Source of the DNA: Phoebastria nigripes
Taxonomy: Eukaryota; Chordata; Aves; Procellariiformes; Diomedeidae
Assembly (NCBI GenBank): GCA_035582835.1
Contig: JAYKAV010001289.1
Span: forward strand, 426,380-490,379
Direction: 5' to 3'
Length of the DNA stretch: 64,000 nucleotides
Part shown: positions 1 through 13,167 of the stretch, in pieces
Layout of the letters: each line of letters begins with the position of its first letter
Numbering within the stretch: position 1 is the stretch's first letter
Made by a program: the position numbers and the translations under genes
The notes under the pieces: generated by a model
The model's database searches: none
Seen by the model: the letters and a program-made list of their open reading frames with translations, nothing else
Told to the model about the DNA's origin: nothing

Positions 1-294
1 CTTATTTTATGGGCAGGAAAAGTCATCCATCAGAATGACAAATGCTGTACCTTTATAGGCTCAAGGACCATCTGTGAAGGTCTCAGAATTTGAGCAATTC
101 AGTGGTACTATTGTGAACTCATTGCTACTTTTCTGTTAATTTGCTTTAAAAAAAAAACAGTTTAACGGTAGAAAATAACTGCTGAGGACACCAAGTGACA
201 GTGCTTTTAATAATAACCAAACATTTCAATACCTTAGAGTCTAAGTAGGTTGACTCAAACTCTAAAAGACAGAGACACAGATGTTTTTTACTGT

Positions 295-335
295 CTTTTT
301 TTTTTCTTTTCTTTTTTCTTTTTTTTTTTTTTTTT
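295..335. repeat. T-rich low-complexity run
   Basis: About 41 bases almost wholly T with a few interspersed C, ending in 16 uninterrupted T before GACAG at 336. On the minus strand it translates as lysine/arginine repeats, which explains the spurious open frame there. It could be the A-tail of a minus-strand retroposed sequence, but no retroposon body is recognisable beside it. Confidence 0.85.
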
Positions 336-2871
336 GACAGGAATGGCAAGGAAGGCCATGAATGCCAGTTTGTGTTTGTAGGACTATCTATGTGAATGGA
401 TCAGACGTTTAGAAAGAGTGGATTGTGTCGTGGGGTTCATGAAACATAGCAACGAATGATCAGAACTAAAGAGTAAGCAGGAGTAAAAAGGAATTCTTAT
501 GTTCGCATCAAGAGCTATGAACCATTTGAGGGCACTGCCAGGTCCAAAAGATGTTAAAAAACCTAACATGAAATATCAGGAAAGAATTTCAATGCTGTTG
601 AATCAGGGATTTTTTCCAGTTGGGGCAGAGGGGGAGCGTGAGTATTTAAATTTGTAAAGACAATGAATCTTATGATCTTTATTGCCACATTAAACAGCAA
701 CTTTAGTAACTTCTCTGAGAAATCTTTAGTGTTTGGAGCTCTGCAGATTAACAGGATGCCCAAACTAATCTGGAAGTCTAGAAACTAAGTGGATATTCTC
801 AAAAGATTGTATTTCAATAGACCTCTCATGCATTGGAGCTTGGATAGGAATATAATGACTACTCCACTTCATCATCTAATATCTGTTAGAGATATTTAAA
901 TACTTCCTTAGTAATATTACTTCCTCTGGTTACAACAACTGCAGACTGAGATGTCCTGGGAAAATATTCTCTTATCTATAGAGCCTCTGTTTTTTCTGTT
1001 ACTGTGAAACTTCTATCCTTCATTAACATTCAAATCACCTTCTTTCTCTGCAGCTGGTGGAGAGGCACTTCACTTTTTTGTCCTAGCAGTGCTATAGCAG
1101 AACCTTTAACCAAGAACAGGATGCGTCTGGGATCACCTTTAATCTTTAAAGTTTGTAAACTCTTTGGTTTTTTAGAAACTTGACAGCAAAACAGAGAAAC
1201 TGTCTAGTAAATAGCTGCAATGAGGAATCATCCTTTTCTGTAATTTTTTCCCCTGTTTTTAGAACCATTATTTTAAATGTACCAGTCTTAAACACTGCAT
1301 AAGAGGCTATTCCATGAGATTGTGCTTTTTTTTTTGAGAAAGAAAATACTTCTCTCACCAGAACAATCTCAAAAATATGCTGCTTTCCCTAATACCAGGT
1401 AACTTCTCCCTTTCACTCACAGAAATACTGAAAATTGTAATCCTACATCTTTGAAGAAAGAAAGAACATTTTAGGACAGCACAATTCAAGACTTCTTTTG
1501 GCATCATCTATTAGGCTTAGAAAGTGGTTTTGCAAACAGACTTTTGCAACACTATCAAAGAGATCTTTAGGCTGGTCAAATTTGGCAGAGAAATTAGAAG
1601 GTAAGTTTGCACTGAAAACTAGATTACTTAGCTGAGTCAAAGAGCTAAAGACTACAACTGTTTCTTTTAGTAATATCACTTATACCTTCCCTGGACAGAA
1701 TTACATATTTATGACATATTTCAGTGACTTTTCATATGCAGTACTGGGGGGGGAAATGCCTGTTTTAATGGCTCTAGCTGATTATTTGGGACCTCCTAAC
1801 CTCAAGATTAAATACCAATTCCCAAAATGTTTGAGCATTCTCGAGCATTATCAACAATGAATATTTAAACTCTAAAGACAAAGTTTAATGTATTTATTGT
1901 AAATACCATTTCCCTCAAAAAAGAAGTTTTACTTTGCAACTGGATAAAGCACAAAATATTTCTAGATCTTGGATCTTAAATTATACTACTTATACCTNCG
2001 TTAGGTCACCATTCTATTTTAAAATTATTTATATTTGAAGTTAACTTTTAATTAGTGATTGTATTTTTTAAAAGCAAAACCAATCCTCTTCCATTCTGTT
2101 CAATTTGCAATACTGTGTATGTCACTATGGTCATTAATGGTAACATTGCTATTAAATTAATAATGAATGGTCAATCACTTTTTACACCCCTGTTGTTTTT
2201 CGGCTTGTAGAATTTGTGCAACTAATTAATAATAGAAGGATTTTTTGGCCTTCACTTAATTTTATAGTTCCTACTTTGGAATAAAACAAAAATTTTAACA
2301 GAATCAGAGACTACCATTTTTAAAGGACAGCTTAATCTTCTTTTTAATATTTTTCTGTTTTCTGATGTTGGTACTTATTGGTCATATTCTCAAAGTTTAT
2401 TAAGGCTATAGTGTAATTAACTTACTAAATTTGACCGGGGGGGGGAATTAAAAAGCTATCACATTTTAAGAGAAATAACATTAAGCTGCTGCATTCACAG
2501 TACTGAAAGCATTTTTTTCGTGAACACTAAATGCTCTATTGTGCTACATGGGAAATGTATGACCATATCTTACACAAAAATAACTTAGCAAATGTTTTTT
2601 TCATAGCTATCTAGATGCAAAATTCTCTAAAATTATGATTGGCCAAGGGGTTATTTCTACAACTGAAGCTTAATCTGAAAATAAGCTTTTCATGCAAAAC
2701 TATTGAAAAATGGTAACAAGGTAAGAAACATGTATAACTTCTGTATAAATTAGAACATGCAGAACCCTGTACCCTTTAAAAGCAGTAAAACATTTTCTAG
2801 TGGTTGTGAGTAGCTTTACAGTTATTAGTATCTCAGTAGTTTAAAATTGCACTTACTGAACTGTACTACAG

Positions 2872-2905
2872 GTAGTAGCAGTTGCTACTACTACTACTAC
2901 TACTG
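2872..2905. repeat. CTA trinucleotide repeat joined to a short hairpin
   Basis: Six CTA units run from 2885 to 2902. The left end of the tract takes part in a perfect inverted repeat: the nine bases at 2872-2880 (GTAGTAGCA) are the reverse complement of those at 2883-2891, with a two-base spacer. This is simple-sequence DNA with no evidence of a gene. Confidence 0.85.
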
Positions 2906-3039
2906 TATTTATAATTGTAATAAATGTAATCAGTATTACAGCCATTTCTGGAGGCCTCCACTAATCCCTCTTTTGGGCACCAGACTTTGCCATCCATGAT
3001 AAGACTATAGTTTAAAAATGTAAAATAGTTAGTCAAAGA

Positions 3040-3115
3040 TTAAGAAAGGAAACCAAGATGAAGTGAGCTGCTCAGAACCATAAAGCCCGGAACAGTAACC
3101 ACTGGACTTATTGCA
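3040..3115 (-). repeat. Possible MIR-type SINE relic, weak
   Basis: Read on the plus strand this resembles the reverse complement of the MIR 3' half: a GGAAAC-like start, GAAGTGA, a degenerate TTGCCCAAGGTCA-like segment and a final CAG-TGG-like stretch. Several blocks are shifted or lost. The order of blocks fits a minus-strand MIR, but divergence is high and it may be coincidence. The two MIR relics at 13.17 kb and 46.01 kb are much better supported. Confidence 0.25.
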
Positions 3116-5199
3116 GGTCAACCTGACTGGACACAAACACTGAATGACTTTGAAGGGTTTGCATTTTCCTAACTCACGAATGCTTATGAAAACAAATATC
3201 CTCTCTATACGCCTAAACTGGAAAGAATCTGAATGGCCACCAAGAAGAATGTTTAGGAAAAATATATCAGAGCATGGTACTTACCTAAGCGACTGGAGAT
3301 TTGTACTAACTCTCAAGGAGAAACAAGTGCATACAAGTTGATCCCTCCCCATCTTTACCAATTCAAACCATAAAATTAGTCTCTAGGATATAGCCTCCCT
3401 TCCATTTGCAGGTGCAGCTCCCCTGAATGCTACTGTCNATCAGATGTGCTTACAAAGCAAAGCAAATTCCCCTAAATTTCAATGGGCTGTACAGAACAAT
3501 ATTTCAAAAAGCAGCTGTTGTTGGTAGCGTTCAAGTTTATCGGCAATCCTTATAAAACTGCCCTCAAAACACATACTGTATCTGATCTCAAGTTAAGAAG
3601 GCTTTTCTCTAAAGAGTATTGAATCACTTTAATGTAGATTCTAATGCTGTCTTACTCCGCTTTCAAGGTAGCTAGTAAATTCAGCTTTACTACAGTACTA
3701 TAAAGATGTGAAAGAACTGTAATAGCATCTAAAAATGAGCTGTTACCACTATACTGTTCAGTTTAGAAAACTCTAAACAGAATACTGATGAAAAATGTTA
3801 ATGATAGTTTGCTGAGTTGCCAAGAGGAATGAGATAAGACAATTCACTATATTTTTGTTATGAAATGTAAATTTTAATGTCCTAGAGAATCTGCCACAAC
3901 TCCAAGAAGGACTAAAAGGAAGATCTAAACAACACTGTATTTCAGTAATTTAATTTTAAAAAAGAGCTATCCAGCAGCCATACTTACATAATCAGTACCC
4001 CCAGCAAAGATCTCAGTATTCACAGGATTTTAACTCCTGCAAAGTCCTACCAATTGCAATGAAGTACCTCAAAGTACTTAAAGCACCTTGCTGAATTAAG
4101 GCCTTAATCACATATGTATATACCTCTGAGCGGTTTGCATTAGATCACCAATACAGTCCGAATAGACTGGATAAGTAGGAAAATTCAAAATTCTAATAAT
4201 GTAAAATGTTAGAAATGAACCTTGAGTCCCTGATCCTTTAGCTTTGAGAAGGTGGACTGTCTCCTTTACCGTACCCACGTTTCTGACCCTGAATTTCAAG
4301 GCTGAAAATAAGTAATTTCTTTCTTGGGCGATGATAATGGAATTACTTTACAGTCCCAGCCCATCCCCAGACTCTGTAGACTAAGTCTATGGCATCACCT
4401 CAGTCCTACAACTCATAAATGGCACAGAAGGTACTGAGAAAAGGCAAAAAGGGTAGGCAGTGTATCCCCTGGCATCACTGCATGGCAGCTGGTAAGACAA
4501 AACAAAAAAATCAGATCACCGCCTAGAGAGTCTATTGGCAACTCTCAGTTGCATCTGGGAACAATGGCCCATCAAAGCTAACTACGTATTGTTAATATCC
4601 CTACCTAATCCAGGCAACAGGAAAGAAAAGTACAAAGTCCTCTAGCAAGTCCTACAACCTTCCAATCACTCGCATCTCTGTTTTCCTGAGTCTTGTAAGC
4701 GTATACACAACGGTTATTACAGCAGCTTCCCCAATGCTGCCATAAACATCATCTGGGGCCAGGTTGGGGGTGAGGGTGCATTCGCTGCTGCCAGAAGGTA
4801 TTTATTCCTCATTTCCACAAAACACAGAGAAGCCGAGGAGGTCCGATCTCACACTCCCACCTCACCAGTCTAAGGAGGAATTAGGGTAGTGCAGAACTTC
4901 CCTACATGGAAATACTGGGGGCTGGGAAACATGTTTCTGAGGGCTGGATTATGATTTTTGAGATACAGAATTTTTGAGCTATTGGGTTCTAAGCCTGCAC
5001 AGTCTTAAGCTTGCAGCTACTGGCATGTTTGACATTTTAAACTATGAAATACCAACCTATTTTGAAATTGTCCAAATCATTAGTTGTGGAATTTTCCTAG
5101 CACTTCATGAATACCACTGTTAATTGGGCAATTAACTCGAAACTACAGAATATGCTGTGATGGCATGATATGATATAAGCCATGTAAAAGAAGGAACAG

Positions 5200-5510
5200 C
5201 CAAGCAACTCAGTATGTTGAAAGATATTAATGAAGTGGCAAAATCTGCCAGAAAAATAATAATGGGTGATTTTAACTACCCCAATATTAACTGGTTGAAT
5301 AACACATCTGTACATGGTTTGGAGAAGCAGCTTATTGATACTATAAATGGCTTCTTTTTGGAGCAGCTCCTTCTGGAGCACAGAGGAGGAGGAGTTCCAC
5401 TCAGTTATTAATTTGTATGTGTGTGTTTGTGTAGGAAGCAAGCATGGGTGTTCTGCTAAGTAACAATGGCCACAGGACAATGAGTTTGAATCTCGATGAT
5501 GAAGTATTTC
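5200..5510 (+). mobile_element. Ancient CR1/L2-type LINE fragment, endonuclease domain
   Basis: A plus-strand frame from 5214 to 5411 contains IIMGDFNYPNINW, the hallmark GDFN-x-P-x-I-x-W segment of the apurinic-type endonuclease domain of CR1/L2-clade LINE ORF2 proteins. Downstream FLEQ and E-x-x-R-G-G are positioned as in those domains, where this segment leads towards the LDLVL and SDH motifs. After the stop at 5411 a shifted frame reads VLLSNNGHR, consistent with a frameshifted remnant of that next block. In a live element this domain nicks the target DNA to start reverse transcription. This copy is frameshifted, lacks the N-terminal catalytic residues and is certainly inactive. The sequence is far more diverged than the CR1 at 34.9 kb, so it is an old insertion. 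Confidence 0.75.
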
Positions 5511-5669
5511 AAGTGGTAACCAAATAGTTAATGGCAGGTGGGTGGGTGAGGAAAAACCCATAAAAAACAGCCATCTCAAANGGAAGGCTGTTTTGGAGGA
5601 ACGAAGGAGTTTATTCACACACAGAAACAAACCACCAGAGTTAAAAAGAGCAAGGGGAAGAAGAAGAAG

Positions 5670-5684
5670 GAAAAAAAAAAAAAA
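5670..5684. repeat. Purine-rich (AAG)n and A14 tract
   Basis: AAG repeats run directly into 14 uninterrupted A (5671-5684). The tract lies in or beside the old CR1 debris and may be a degenerate tail, but it has no diagnostic flank. Confidence 0.7.
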
Positions 5685-6293
5685 GCCAGCATGTTTCTGG
5701 GGTAAAGTACAAGAATCTATGTGGCCTTAAAAAACCCACTCTTTGAATGCATGGACTCCGCCTAAATGCTTTTAACAGGACAGAACATTGATTATTGTTA
5801 TAGCTTGCTGCTGAACATTGCACAATCTGAAACAAATCTATAATGCAAACTGTGGCAATCAGAATGTATAAATTCAGTTTAAAAAAAAAATTACAGGAGG
5901 AGAAAAATTATTATTATATTTTATTTCAATAATTATATAATTATTCAAGTAAATTGGCCTGTGAAGAGGTTGCATATATGTTATCTAATGTACAAGTCTA
6001 GGAACCTGGAGTAAGATTATACAGGTCTTGCAGCTGTTTTGAGGTATATAGCAAAAAGATAATAGAATGTGCATGGCTATGTTCCCCTCAACATTCTCTA
6101 GAAGTTAGTTATGTCCATAAAAAACATCTTTAAGAACAAGAGATTAAAAAACAAGTAACTAACTTGCGGAAAAGTTATACACAGACATGGTAGCAATAGT
6201 CACTTCCTAGCTGTGATTGTCTAGGAATGGGGCTGTGAAGGATCAGAAATGCAGCTTGTTTGTTCCTTGATCATATTTCAGGACCTGGAGATT

Positions 6294-6396
6294 TAAGAAC
6301 ATATTAGGTTTCCATACTGGATCAGAGGAATCTTGGAGTGGGCAGCAACCAATACCTGGTATTTCAGAGGCAAGTGAATATACCTCAGTTGACACC
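6294..6396 (-). mobile_element. Ancient CR1/L3-like 3' end, antisense
   Basis: The plus strand reads TAAGAACAT, then CCATACTGGATCAGA, then TGG-CAG-CCA-TACCTGGTA and TTCAGAGGCAAGTGAA. This is the order of blocks I recall in the reverse complement of the 3' end of old sauropsid CR1/L3-like LINEs (CCATACTGGGTCAGAC, TGGCCAGTACCAGATGCTTCAGAGG). A deletion of roughly 20 bases relative to that recalled consensus separates the first two blocks. The element is therefore on the minus strand, with its 3' terminus near 6294. The family name is from memory and not checked against a repeat library. Confidence 0.5.
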
Positions 6397-6779
6397 AAAC
6401 AAATCTTTGGGCAAAAGATTCCTTTCAAACCCATTCACACTTCTTACAAACATAGATATACTGTTAGGCTTAAATGAACACAGTAAGGAAGTATAAGGAC
6501 TATTTGCTAGGGTGGGATGCTACCTTAATATATAATCAATTAAAAAAGGCCAATAACCTAGCAATGATAAAAACTTGCCCAAGCAAGATAGGATAAGAGA
6601 GTTCTAATAAATAACACTCCTTTAGTGGATACAGGNCAGGGGGAGATCCAATACGGTTGTAGGGGAAATGGCTTTTCAAAAATTTATATTAAAATCTGCA
6701 TCATGATTTGGAAGAGGAAATGTTCCATAAAATTAAGACTTTCTAACCATACTTTAAAAATACTGGGTTAAGAAGCAGC

Positions 6780-7080
6780 AAAGTGACATGAAACCTAGTG
6801 TTGACAAATACAGAACATTGCATCTTAGAAAGAATAATTTCAGCTATTTAATTTTACTGCTGGATTTTATACAAACTATAATCACTTGGTAAAAATGGAA
6901 CAATGAAATAAAATGTCAATAGTACAAACAGACCCTAAAGACATAAAAAGAAAAGGGAAAATATCATATCTTTAAATAAATAGATAGTGCATGTTCTATT
7001 AAGATAGGGTGCTCAAGTCTAAAAAATAGCTCAGAAATACAGGAGAAATAAAAGTGAGTTCAATGAACTTCACAGAATTG
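6780..7080 (+). mobile_element. Very degenerate CR1/L3-like ORF2 fragment (3' part)
   Basis: Blocks in plus-strand order match the C-terminal part of a CR1/L3-like ORF2: ACATTGCATCTTAGAAAGAATAA near 6815, then GAAAATATCATATCTTTAAAT near 6957, then a CTCAAGTCTAAAAAATAG-CAGAAATA segment near 7010. In the recalled consensus these correspond to the coding DNA around the 'HIG' region, the I-I-L-P-L-Y segment and the W-S-P-H-L-K-K-D segment. No frame is open for long. It may be the 3' part of the same insertion whose endonuclease scrap lies at 5.2 kb, interrupted by the antisense CR1 tail at 6.3 kb. Confidence 0.4.
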
Positions 7081-7089
7081 TTTAATAAA

Positions 7090-10000
7090 CCAGGTACATT
7101 CTGGAACATTTTTACTTGTCTCTGAAATGCAAAGGGCTGCCTACTTTCCATTGATGGATTGGCTAATCATGAGCCTGATTTGATGTTCATAAAACTTCTT
7201 TTGCTGAAAGAGGATCAAGGAGCGTTATCACACACTCCAAAGTTAACCACATCTCTGATCCCTTGTGCCTGCTGTAGGAGCACCTCTGAAGTTTTAGGTA
7301 GTTGGTTATGAGGTTTTGGGGAGTGAAATTTTTACTTCACTTTCATCGTGCTAAGCTTGGCTTCAGATTCCTGCACTTTACTCTGATCACTTCAGCAGAT
7401 CTAACTGTAGTTCAGTGTTATATCAGTGCCCAGGCGATTCTTTAAAAGTAAAGTATTATATATTGAATACTAAAGCATTTGAGTAGAAAATAGATACTAA
7501 ACCAGTAGGAATTGCATATACACAGTCAGTTTGCTAGCAAGTCATCCATCTTCACTCTGGTTCCCCACAGTACTTTAGATCTTCTGCAGGACCATGTATC
7601 TCAGTCCGACCCTCATTTCTGCCGATTTCCAGATGAAGGTCGTCTCCCTTTCTAAATCAAACTTTTCTTTTTATACTGAAAATAAGAACTTTGAATGGAG
7701 TCTTACATTTTGTGAACTGTTTCATTGGGGAAGGAGGAAGTGAGAGGTGAAACTTCAAAAACTCATGTAACCTGCTTTGTTTTAGCATCGGAGAATTGGA
7801 TTAATTACTCCCTGGGGCTTTTTGGCTCCTGCAGGGAGCGTCTTTCAGACTAACTTTCAGAGCCAGGATTATACAGTAATCTCTAATAAACCCATAAAGA
7901 TAATATGGTATTTACACAATTAAGTGGAGTCTTTGAATATTTTATGATGCACAGTACTGAATCCATCACACACACGTGTTAAGAAGAGAAGCGGCTCCCA
8001 GTTAGTTCAAATTGATTTTGTTCAATGTCTTGTTAATGTAGATACCCCAAAATATCAATTCATCATCACTGTGCATGAACTTAAACTACTAAAAGTAAAA
8101 ATGAGTATTTTCACATTATTTATATCTTAATTATTAATGAAAGCACTGCCAAGAAGCAAAAAAAAAAAAAAAAATTAATTCATGGAAAATTAATTTTAAA
8201 AAAATACACACTGATTTTTAAAATTTACCTTTGTACTCTACCTTATCTTTAATATCTTAAAGTAACATTTTTAATGGAGGCTTCACTTTGATCAGCTCTT
8301 TTTAATTAACTTTAGAAATGTGAGTGTTTTACAGTACAGTCTTTATCAATTTTTTTATTTAGCTATTAACACTTATGTTTTACCTTCAACAGACCATTAT
8401 CAGATTTCTATTGAGTCAGGCTTTGGTATATACCAAAGATCTTGATACATCTAGCAAGCAGTTAACCTCTTACCCCACGCTCTCTTGTAACTGTGATTAT
8501 GATGAATGAGTGGTTAAGTTCTAAGCAATTCTGTTTTATGTCAATAAATGAATCAAACAGCCATTGGTATATGTGCATTAGGAAGACAGAGGGAAAATGA
8601 AGCTGTCTGTGGACACTTTATAACCCTCACCCTTTTAAGTAATATGATTTGAAAAGTTAATGCTGACATCAACTGTTGNTATTGTTCATCCATAGTGTAG
8701 AATAAGAAATCTTTTGTGTAATTTACATAGAAGGAAAAATACTGTATATAATTTACTACTCGCAGCATGGCTTAAAGAAAATTCTCTTTACAGCTTTTCT
8801 AAGATCCTGCATCGTAGTTATTAAGCAACCTGAGGCTTTGGTTTTGTGATGAACAACCACTTCTAAAAATATTTTGGCTTTGCAAATGCCAATCACTTGC
8901 AGAAAACCTATAGGACTCTGTCCAGGTATGGACTTGTACAAATACTTTACTTCCACATTCTTAATTCAGCTTCTTAGCACAAATATTTCCTAACAGATTC
9001 CTCTCTCCCAAGCATTGCATGCAACTTCAACAGCATATAGAATTGCTGGGATGAGGATTTCCATTTTATTGCTTAGTACTTTTGCAAATAATTTTTTAGA
9101 CAGCAGATGGATCTAGTGCATTTACACAGATCTGGTCCAGCACACATATGGAGCAGCAGTAGAGCAAGGAGGTCCTCGCTTACATCCAGAGCATGACAAT
9201 CCTTTGAAAAAGCATTTCTAGCAGCAGCTTCACTAAATGGTCCAACTTCATCAAAAAGTAAGCAAAGACCACATACGTGGCCTCTGTGCAGTGTGTCAGA
9301 AGCTGGTTGGATAGCACTCTCACCCTCAGCAGTGTCCTCATTTTAGTAAGTGCTAAAGAGTCTAATGGCATAAAGCCCTTTGGGTTTATATGAATGAAAA
9401 CTGTTATTTTGTATATTTTCTCTCGTGGCATACATTTCATTCTTCATAAAGAATTGAAGAAGATTTCTGTGCTACATTAAATATCAAAATCCTAGAAGTA
9501 GTTTAAGTGCACTATTTGCTTATTATAAGAAAAACTGGTCAAAATGAATACAATGCATACCGCTTCCACAATATGGGCATTGTGTATATCTATTAAATTA
9601 TTTACTTACTTACTACCAAGAAACAGTCTGTACAGTCAANAGACAAGCAGCCAAAATAATGTCTGCTGCACTCAGAAGGTAAATGAGAACTCAGATAGGA
9701 ACATGCTTCTGTGCCAGCATCATGCAACAGACACTCCTTCTATTAGAACGAGAAGTCCCTAGGTGACCTCCCACAACCACACAGCTTTAGAAAAATTCAC
9801 ACAGGGGAGTCCATCAGACATCCCAGCTAGAAGCATGGGGCGGGGAGAGAGAACTTCAGTTCAGATACTAAAAAACAAACAGAACTTTTTGTAGTTTTGA
9901 TTGGACTTCTACCCTGTTCTCAGCAGATGAATGTCCCAGCCACCTTTCTCTCTCCTTCAGTCTTTTGTCCACACCTTCCTCTCTTCAGGTACAACTACAA

Positions 10001-13000
10001 AACTCTGGATGGATGCAACTATGCTTCTATTAGACCCACACTGGCAAATGTGCTTGGGCATCTACGCACCAGGTATTACTCAAGTGTAAAGAAATGCCCT
10101 TTCTCCCTTCCATTTTGTTTCTACTCAACTGACTCTCTCTTAAGTACATCTAAAATATGTGTATTTACAGAAGCTTTCTGAGATAAGAAAACTCTTCAAG
10201 GCAGGTGCCTTGCTTTTGTATTTATTTATACCTCACGTTATATACCGGAACTTTGTTTCTTACTACAAAATTTGTGTGCTACTGTAGTGTAAGCGTTGCA
10301 TAAAAACAGTAAGATGATGTTCCACTAGAAGCAGATTTTATATTCACCATTTATAAAATAATCCCAGGAAAATAGAGTTTCGAATTGCTGAGGGGCTATT
10401 TCATGGTGCAGCCACAACATTTTACATTGGTACGTCACAAATGTTAGCAGGAAAGTAGGCAGAAGAGGGTAAAGACCTCTGATACCTCCAGCACACACGT
10501 GCCAAAAAAGTATGGATGTTGCAGCAAACAGAGCTTCTAGTAAGGCATCACTTTGCTTTCTTAATAGGAATATTGAAAGAATCAGCTCTATAGAAAGAGG
10601 TAAGTGATAAGCTGATAACACCTCCTTGACCAAAATGCTGATGAACAATTACATCTTACGAAGAGAAGAATGGATATCAACTTTTTAAGAATTGAGTTCA
10701 GTATATTGCTTTTCTAGAAAGCATAGACACTATATTTTCCCAGATAAATTAACTGTANTTCAGTAGAACACCAGATGTTATCAATTAAACCCGTAAAGGT
10801 AAATAGTGCCAAAGCCACATATGTCTTCACTTGGTCCAAATAAGCTGTGCCTTCTTTGACTTTATCATGTAAATATTCACAATTTAATAGTATTACCCTT
10901 TTAAATAAGCTGGTACAAATACAAAGCACAAATCTATTTGGTCAGATGCTCCATGGTGTAAATAAACACACTTTCTAAGTTTTCAATAGAACCATTCCAA
11001 ATTAAACCAAAAAAAGTATAAAAACTGCCTTAAAAATAAGACTGAGGAAAAAATTCTAAATACTGAGTTTGAAGCAAAGCATACTCCCTGATGATGTGCT
11101 GATTGGAATAAGTGTTTGAAAAGACAGAGTTTACCTACTCACAATCTCAGTTTTGTTCTGTTACTATGTGTGTGCATGTGTGTGTCCCCTAAGTGTTTCT
11201 ATTTTTGTTTTTAAACCTTCTTTGAAAAAAATTGCTGCTGTTTGTTTTTAAAGCAATTTGATTTTAGTCATAAATTCAATTATATTATTTTCACCATATT
11301 TTCAACACAGGCTTTTCACTGAAGGCTGTTCTCGCAAGACGCTGAAGTTTCATGGGCTTTAACACCTTTCATGTCAGGGGTTTTTTTCCCCTCTGTCAGT
11401 GTTTTCACTTTGTAGTCGAGTCACAATAAAATGTTTACACAGAAACTGAACTGCTAGTAAAAAGGTATTTCTCATTGCTGATGTACAAGCAAAATTTGTT
11501 TTAAATGCTGTGTTATTAGAGGATGTTTATTTTGCCATCTGTAACTTTAAATAACTATTGCAGTTTACTACTGGACAAACCTACTTGAGAAGAACAATAA
11601 AATAAATTAAACCATGTTAAGACCACATTCTTGAAAAAAGTAACCTTTAGTTAGGACAATTACTCTGTGGGCATAACACAAAAGCACAAATGTCACATTT
11701 TCCATGAAATTTACTTTGTATGAATCATCAGTCCTGTTTTCTCCTGAACAAAACTAGCCAAATATGACAAAAAAACCCCAAAGTTGTCTGAACTGGATGA
11801 TCCAAGTAATTACATGTTACAGCAGAATGCATCTATGACAAAACTTTCAAAAATTTGAGGAAAAAGTTATTATAGCCCCTGGTTGAAATAGCTTTGGTAT
11901 AGACCTATAGCAGTATTTAGCTGATCTTGCTGTATTCCCATATAAAAAATAGGCACAGTTTCAAAGATCAATCTTCCTAGCACTGATCTACACTCCTTCC
12001 CTTTGGAGTATAGATCAAACAAACGCACTCTAAAAACATGCCCAAATATTATAGCATAACATGAAAAAGGTATACACTTCTCATTAGCATTTTTTAAATG
12101 CTGCTTAGAATTGAATCTTCCCAAAACTCCTTATATATGCAAACTTTCTGTCTTCCACACCAACCCCCCTAAAGCTCCCATCTTATATGGTATCATTTGC
12201 TTAGAGCCTATTTGTTCAGCCTCAGGTCCTGATCCTGATTTCATCAGCTTCCATGGTCACCTCACATGAATAAGTATTTGCGGAAATCAAGCCTTTAAAT
12301 TGAAAGATACTTGAGGTAACAACCCATCCTATTAGTCTATAGAGCACAGTGAAAATTTATGACACTGTACATATTACTGTTACTGAATAGTAAGAGTCTG
12401 TATCTACTGAACTAATGTATGCTACCTACAGAACATTTGCAAGTTCGGAGAGGTACAATAGAGATGATTTAAGAAGATCTAAACCTGCATTACTATAGAA
12501 TGTGTATTTCAGTCCTGTTTTCAGTATGTGAGGAAACACTGGGCTGAATCAATCAGTTGTACATCCTACATTTTCTTTTCAGTTTATGTGAACTTAAGGT
12601 TTGCATATGTTCCTAGATATATAGTGCTAAATACTAAAATAAGTCCTTTAATCAGAGAACAAGACCAGTCAGCCATAGTATTAGCTTTTCCAGATATTCA
12701 TGTCAATGTAATTGAACTCTGAGTTGCAGAGAATACCTATAAAAGGTCACAATGCTGTAAGGTGTCTCAACTGAACTAACAATTGTTTCTGCAAAAGCCA
12801 GTGTACAGTTGTGTGATAACAACAGTCCATACTTCTCAATAAAGCTTAAGTACTTACTTGATTGACCTAAAGACAAACATTGTTTTCAAAGTACTTTTTA
12901 TGTCAATTCTGTTTACCACAGCTTTTTGTCGTTGTCAACCAAGAAAAGCAGGACTCAGACCAGGAGTCTGCAATATAATTACTAAAGCCCTTTATATGTT

Positions 13001-13165
13001 CATAATACTACATGAACGTGAATTAAACAATACTTACAGGTTCCCATCCAATTAGCCTGGTACACACAAAGAAGTTCACCATGAATCTACCGTTGTATTT
13101 ATTCCATTGCTTTGATTGGAAAGTATACTCCATATTGAGGTATAAAGAGGTACTGTTTGTATTGA
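7090..13165. other. AT-rich non-coding stretch
   Basis: No recognisable gene. Minus-strand open frames at 8756-8956, 9180-9440 and 10325-10648 have no similarity I can name, and the first is discussed as a lead. Contents are an A18 run at 8158-8175, a short TG-rich run near 11167-11185, and single Ns at 8679, 9640 and 10757. Nothing resembling a tRNA, snoRNA or promoter was seen. Confidence 0.55.
8158..8175. repeat. A18 homopolymer
   Basis: Eighteen uninterrupted A, followed by TTAATTCATGG. No retroposon body is recognisable to the left. Confidence 0.9.
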
Positions 13166-13167
13166 CT

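Larger units (their letters stand above)
1..5190. other. AT-rich non-coding stretch
   Basis: No open frame here resembles a known protein. The short frames are low-complexity or AT-rich chance frames; the one near the left edge is only a poly-lysine translation of a T-rich run. Recognisable contents are the T-rich run at 295-335, a short CTA repeat at 2885-2904 and a weak MIR-like stretch near 3040-3115. Isolated Ns (for example 1998 and 3438) mark uncertain base calls. Intron or intergenic DNA cannot be told apart from sequence alone. Confidence 0.6.

Noticed and set aside
146..349. 67-codon minus-strand frame with a lysine-rich start
   Set aside because: It is the translation of a T-rich run on the opposite strand, with no other protein character.
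1359..1427. 69-base minus-strand segment with acceptor ACAATTTTCAG, donor CTG|GTGAGAG and one open frame
   Set aside because: Kept as a reminder that exon-like matches occur by chance in this DNA. It is short and has no recognised product.
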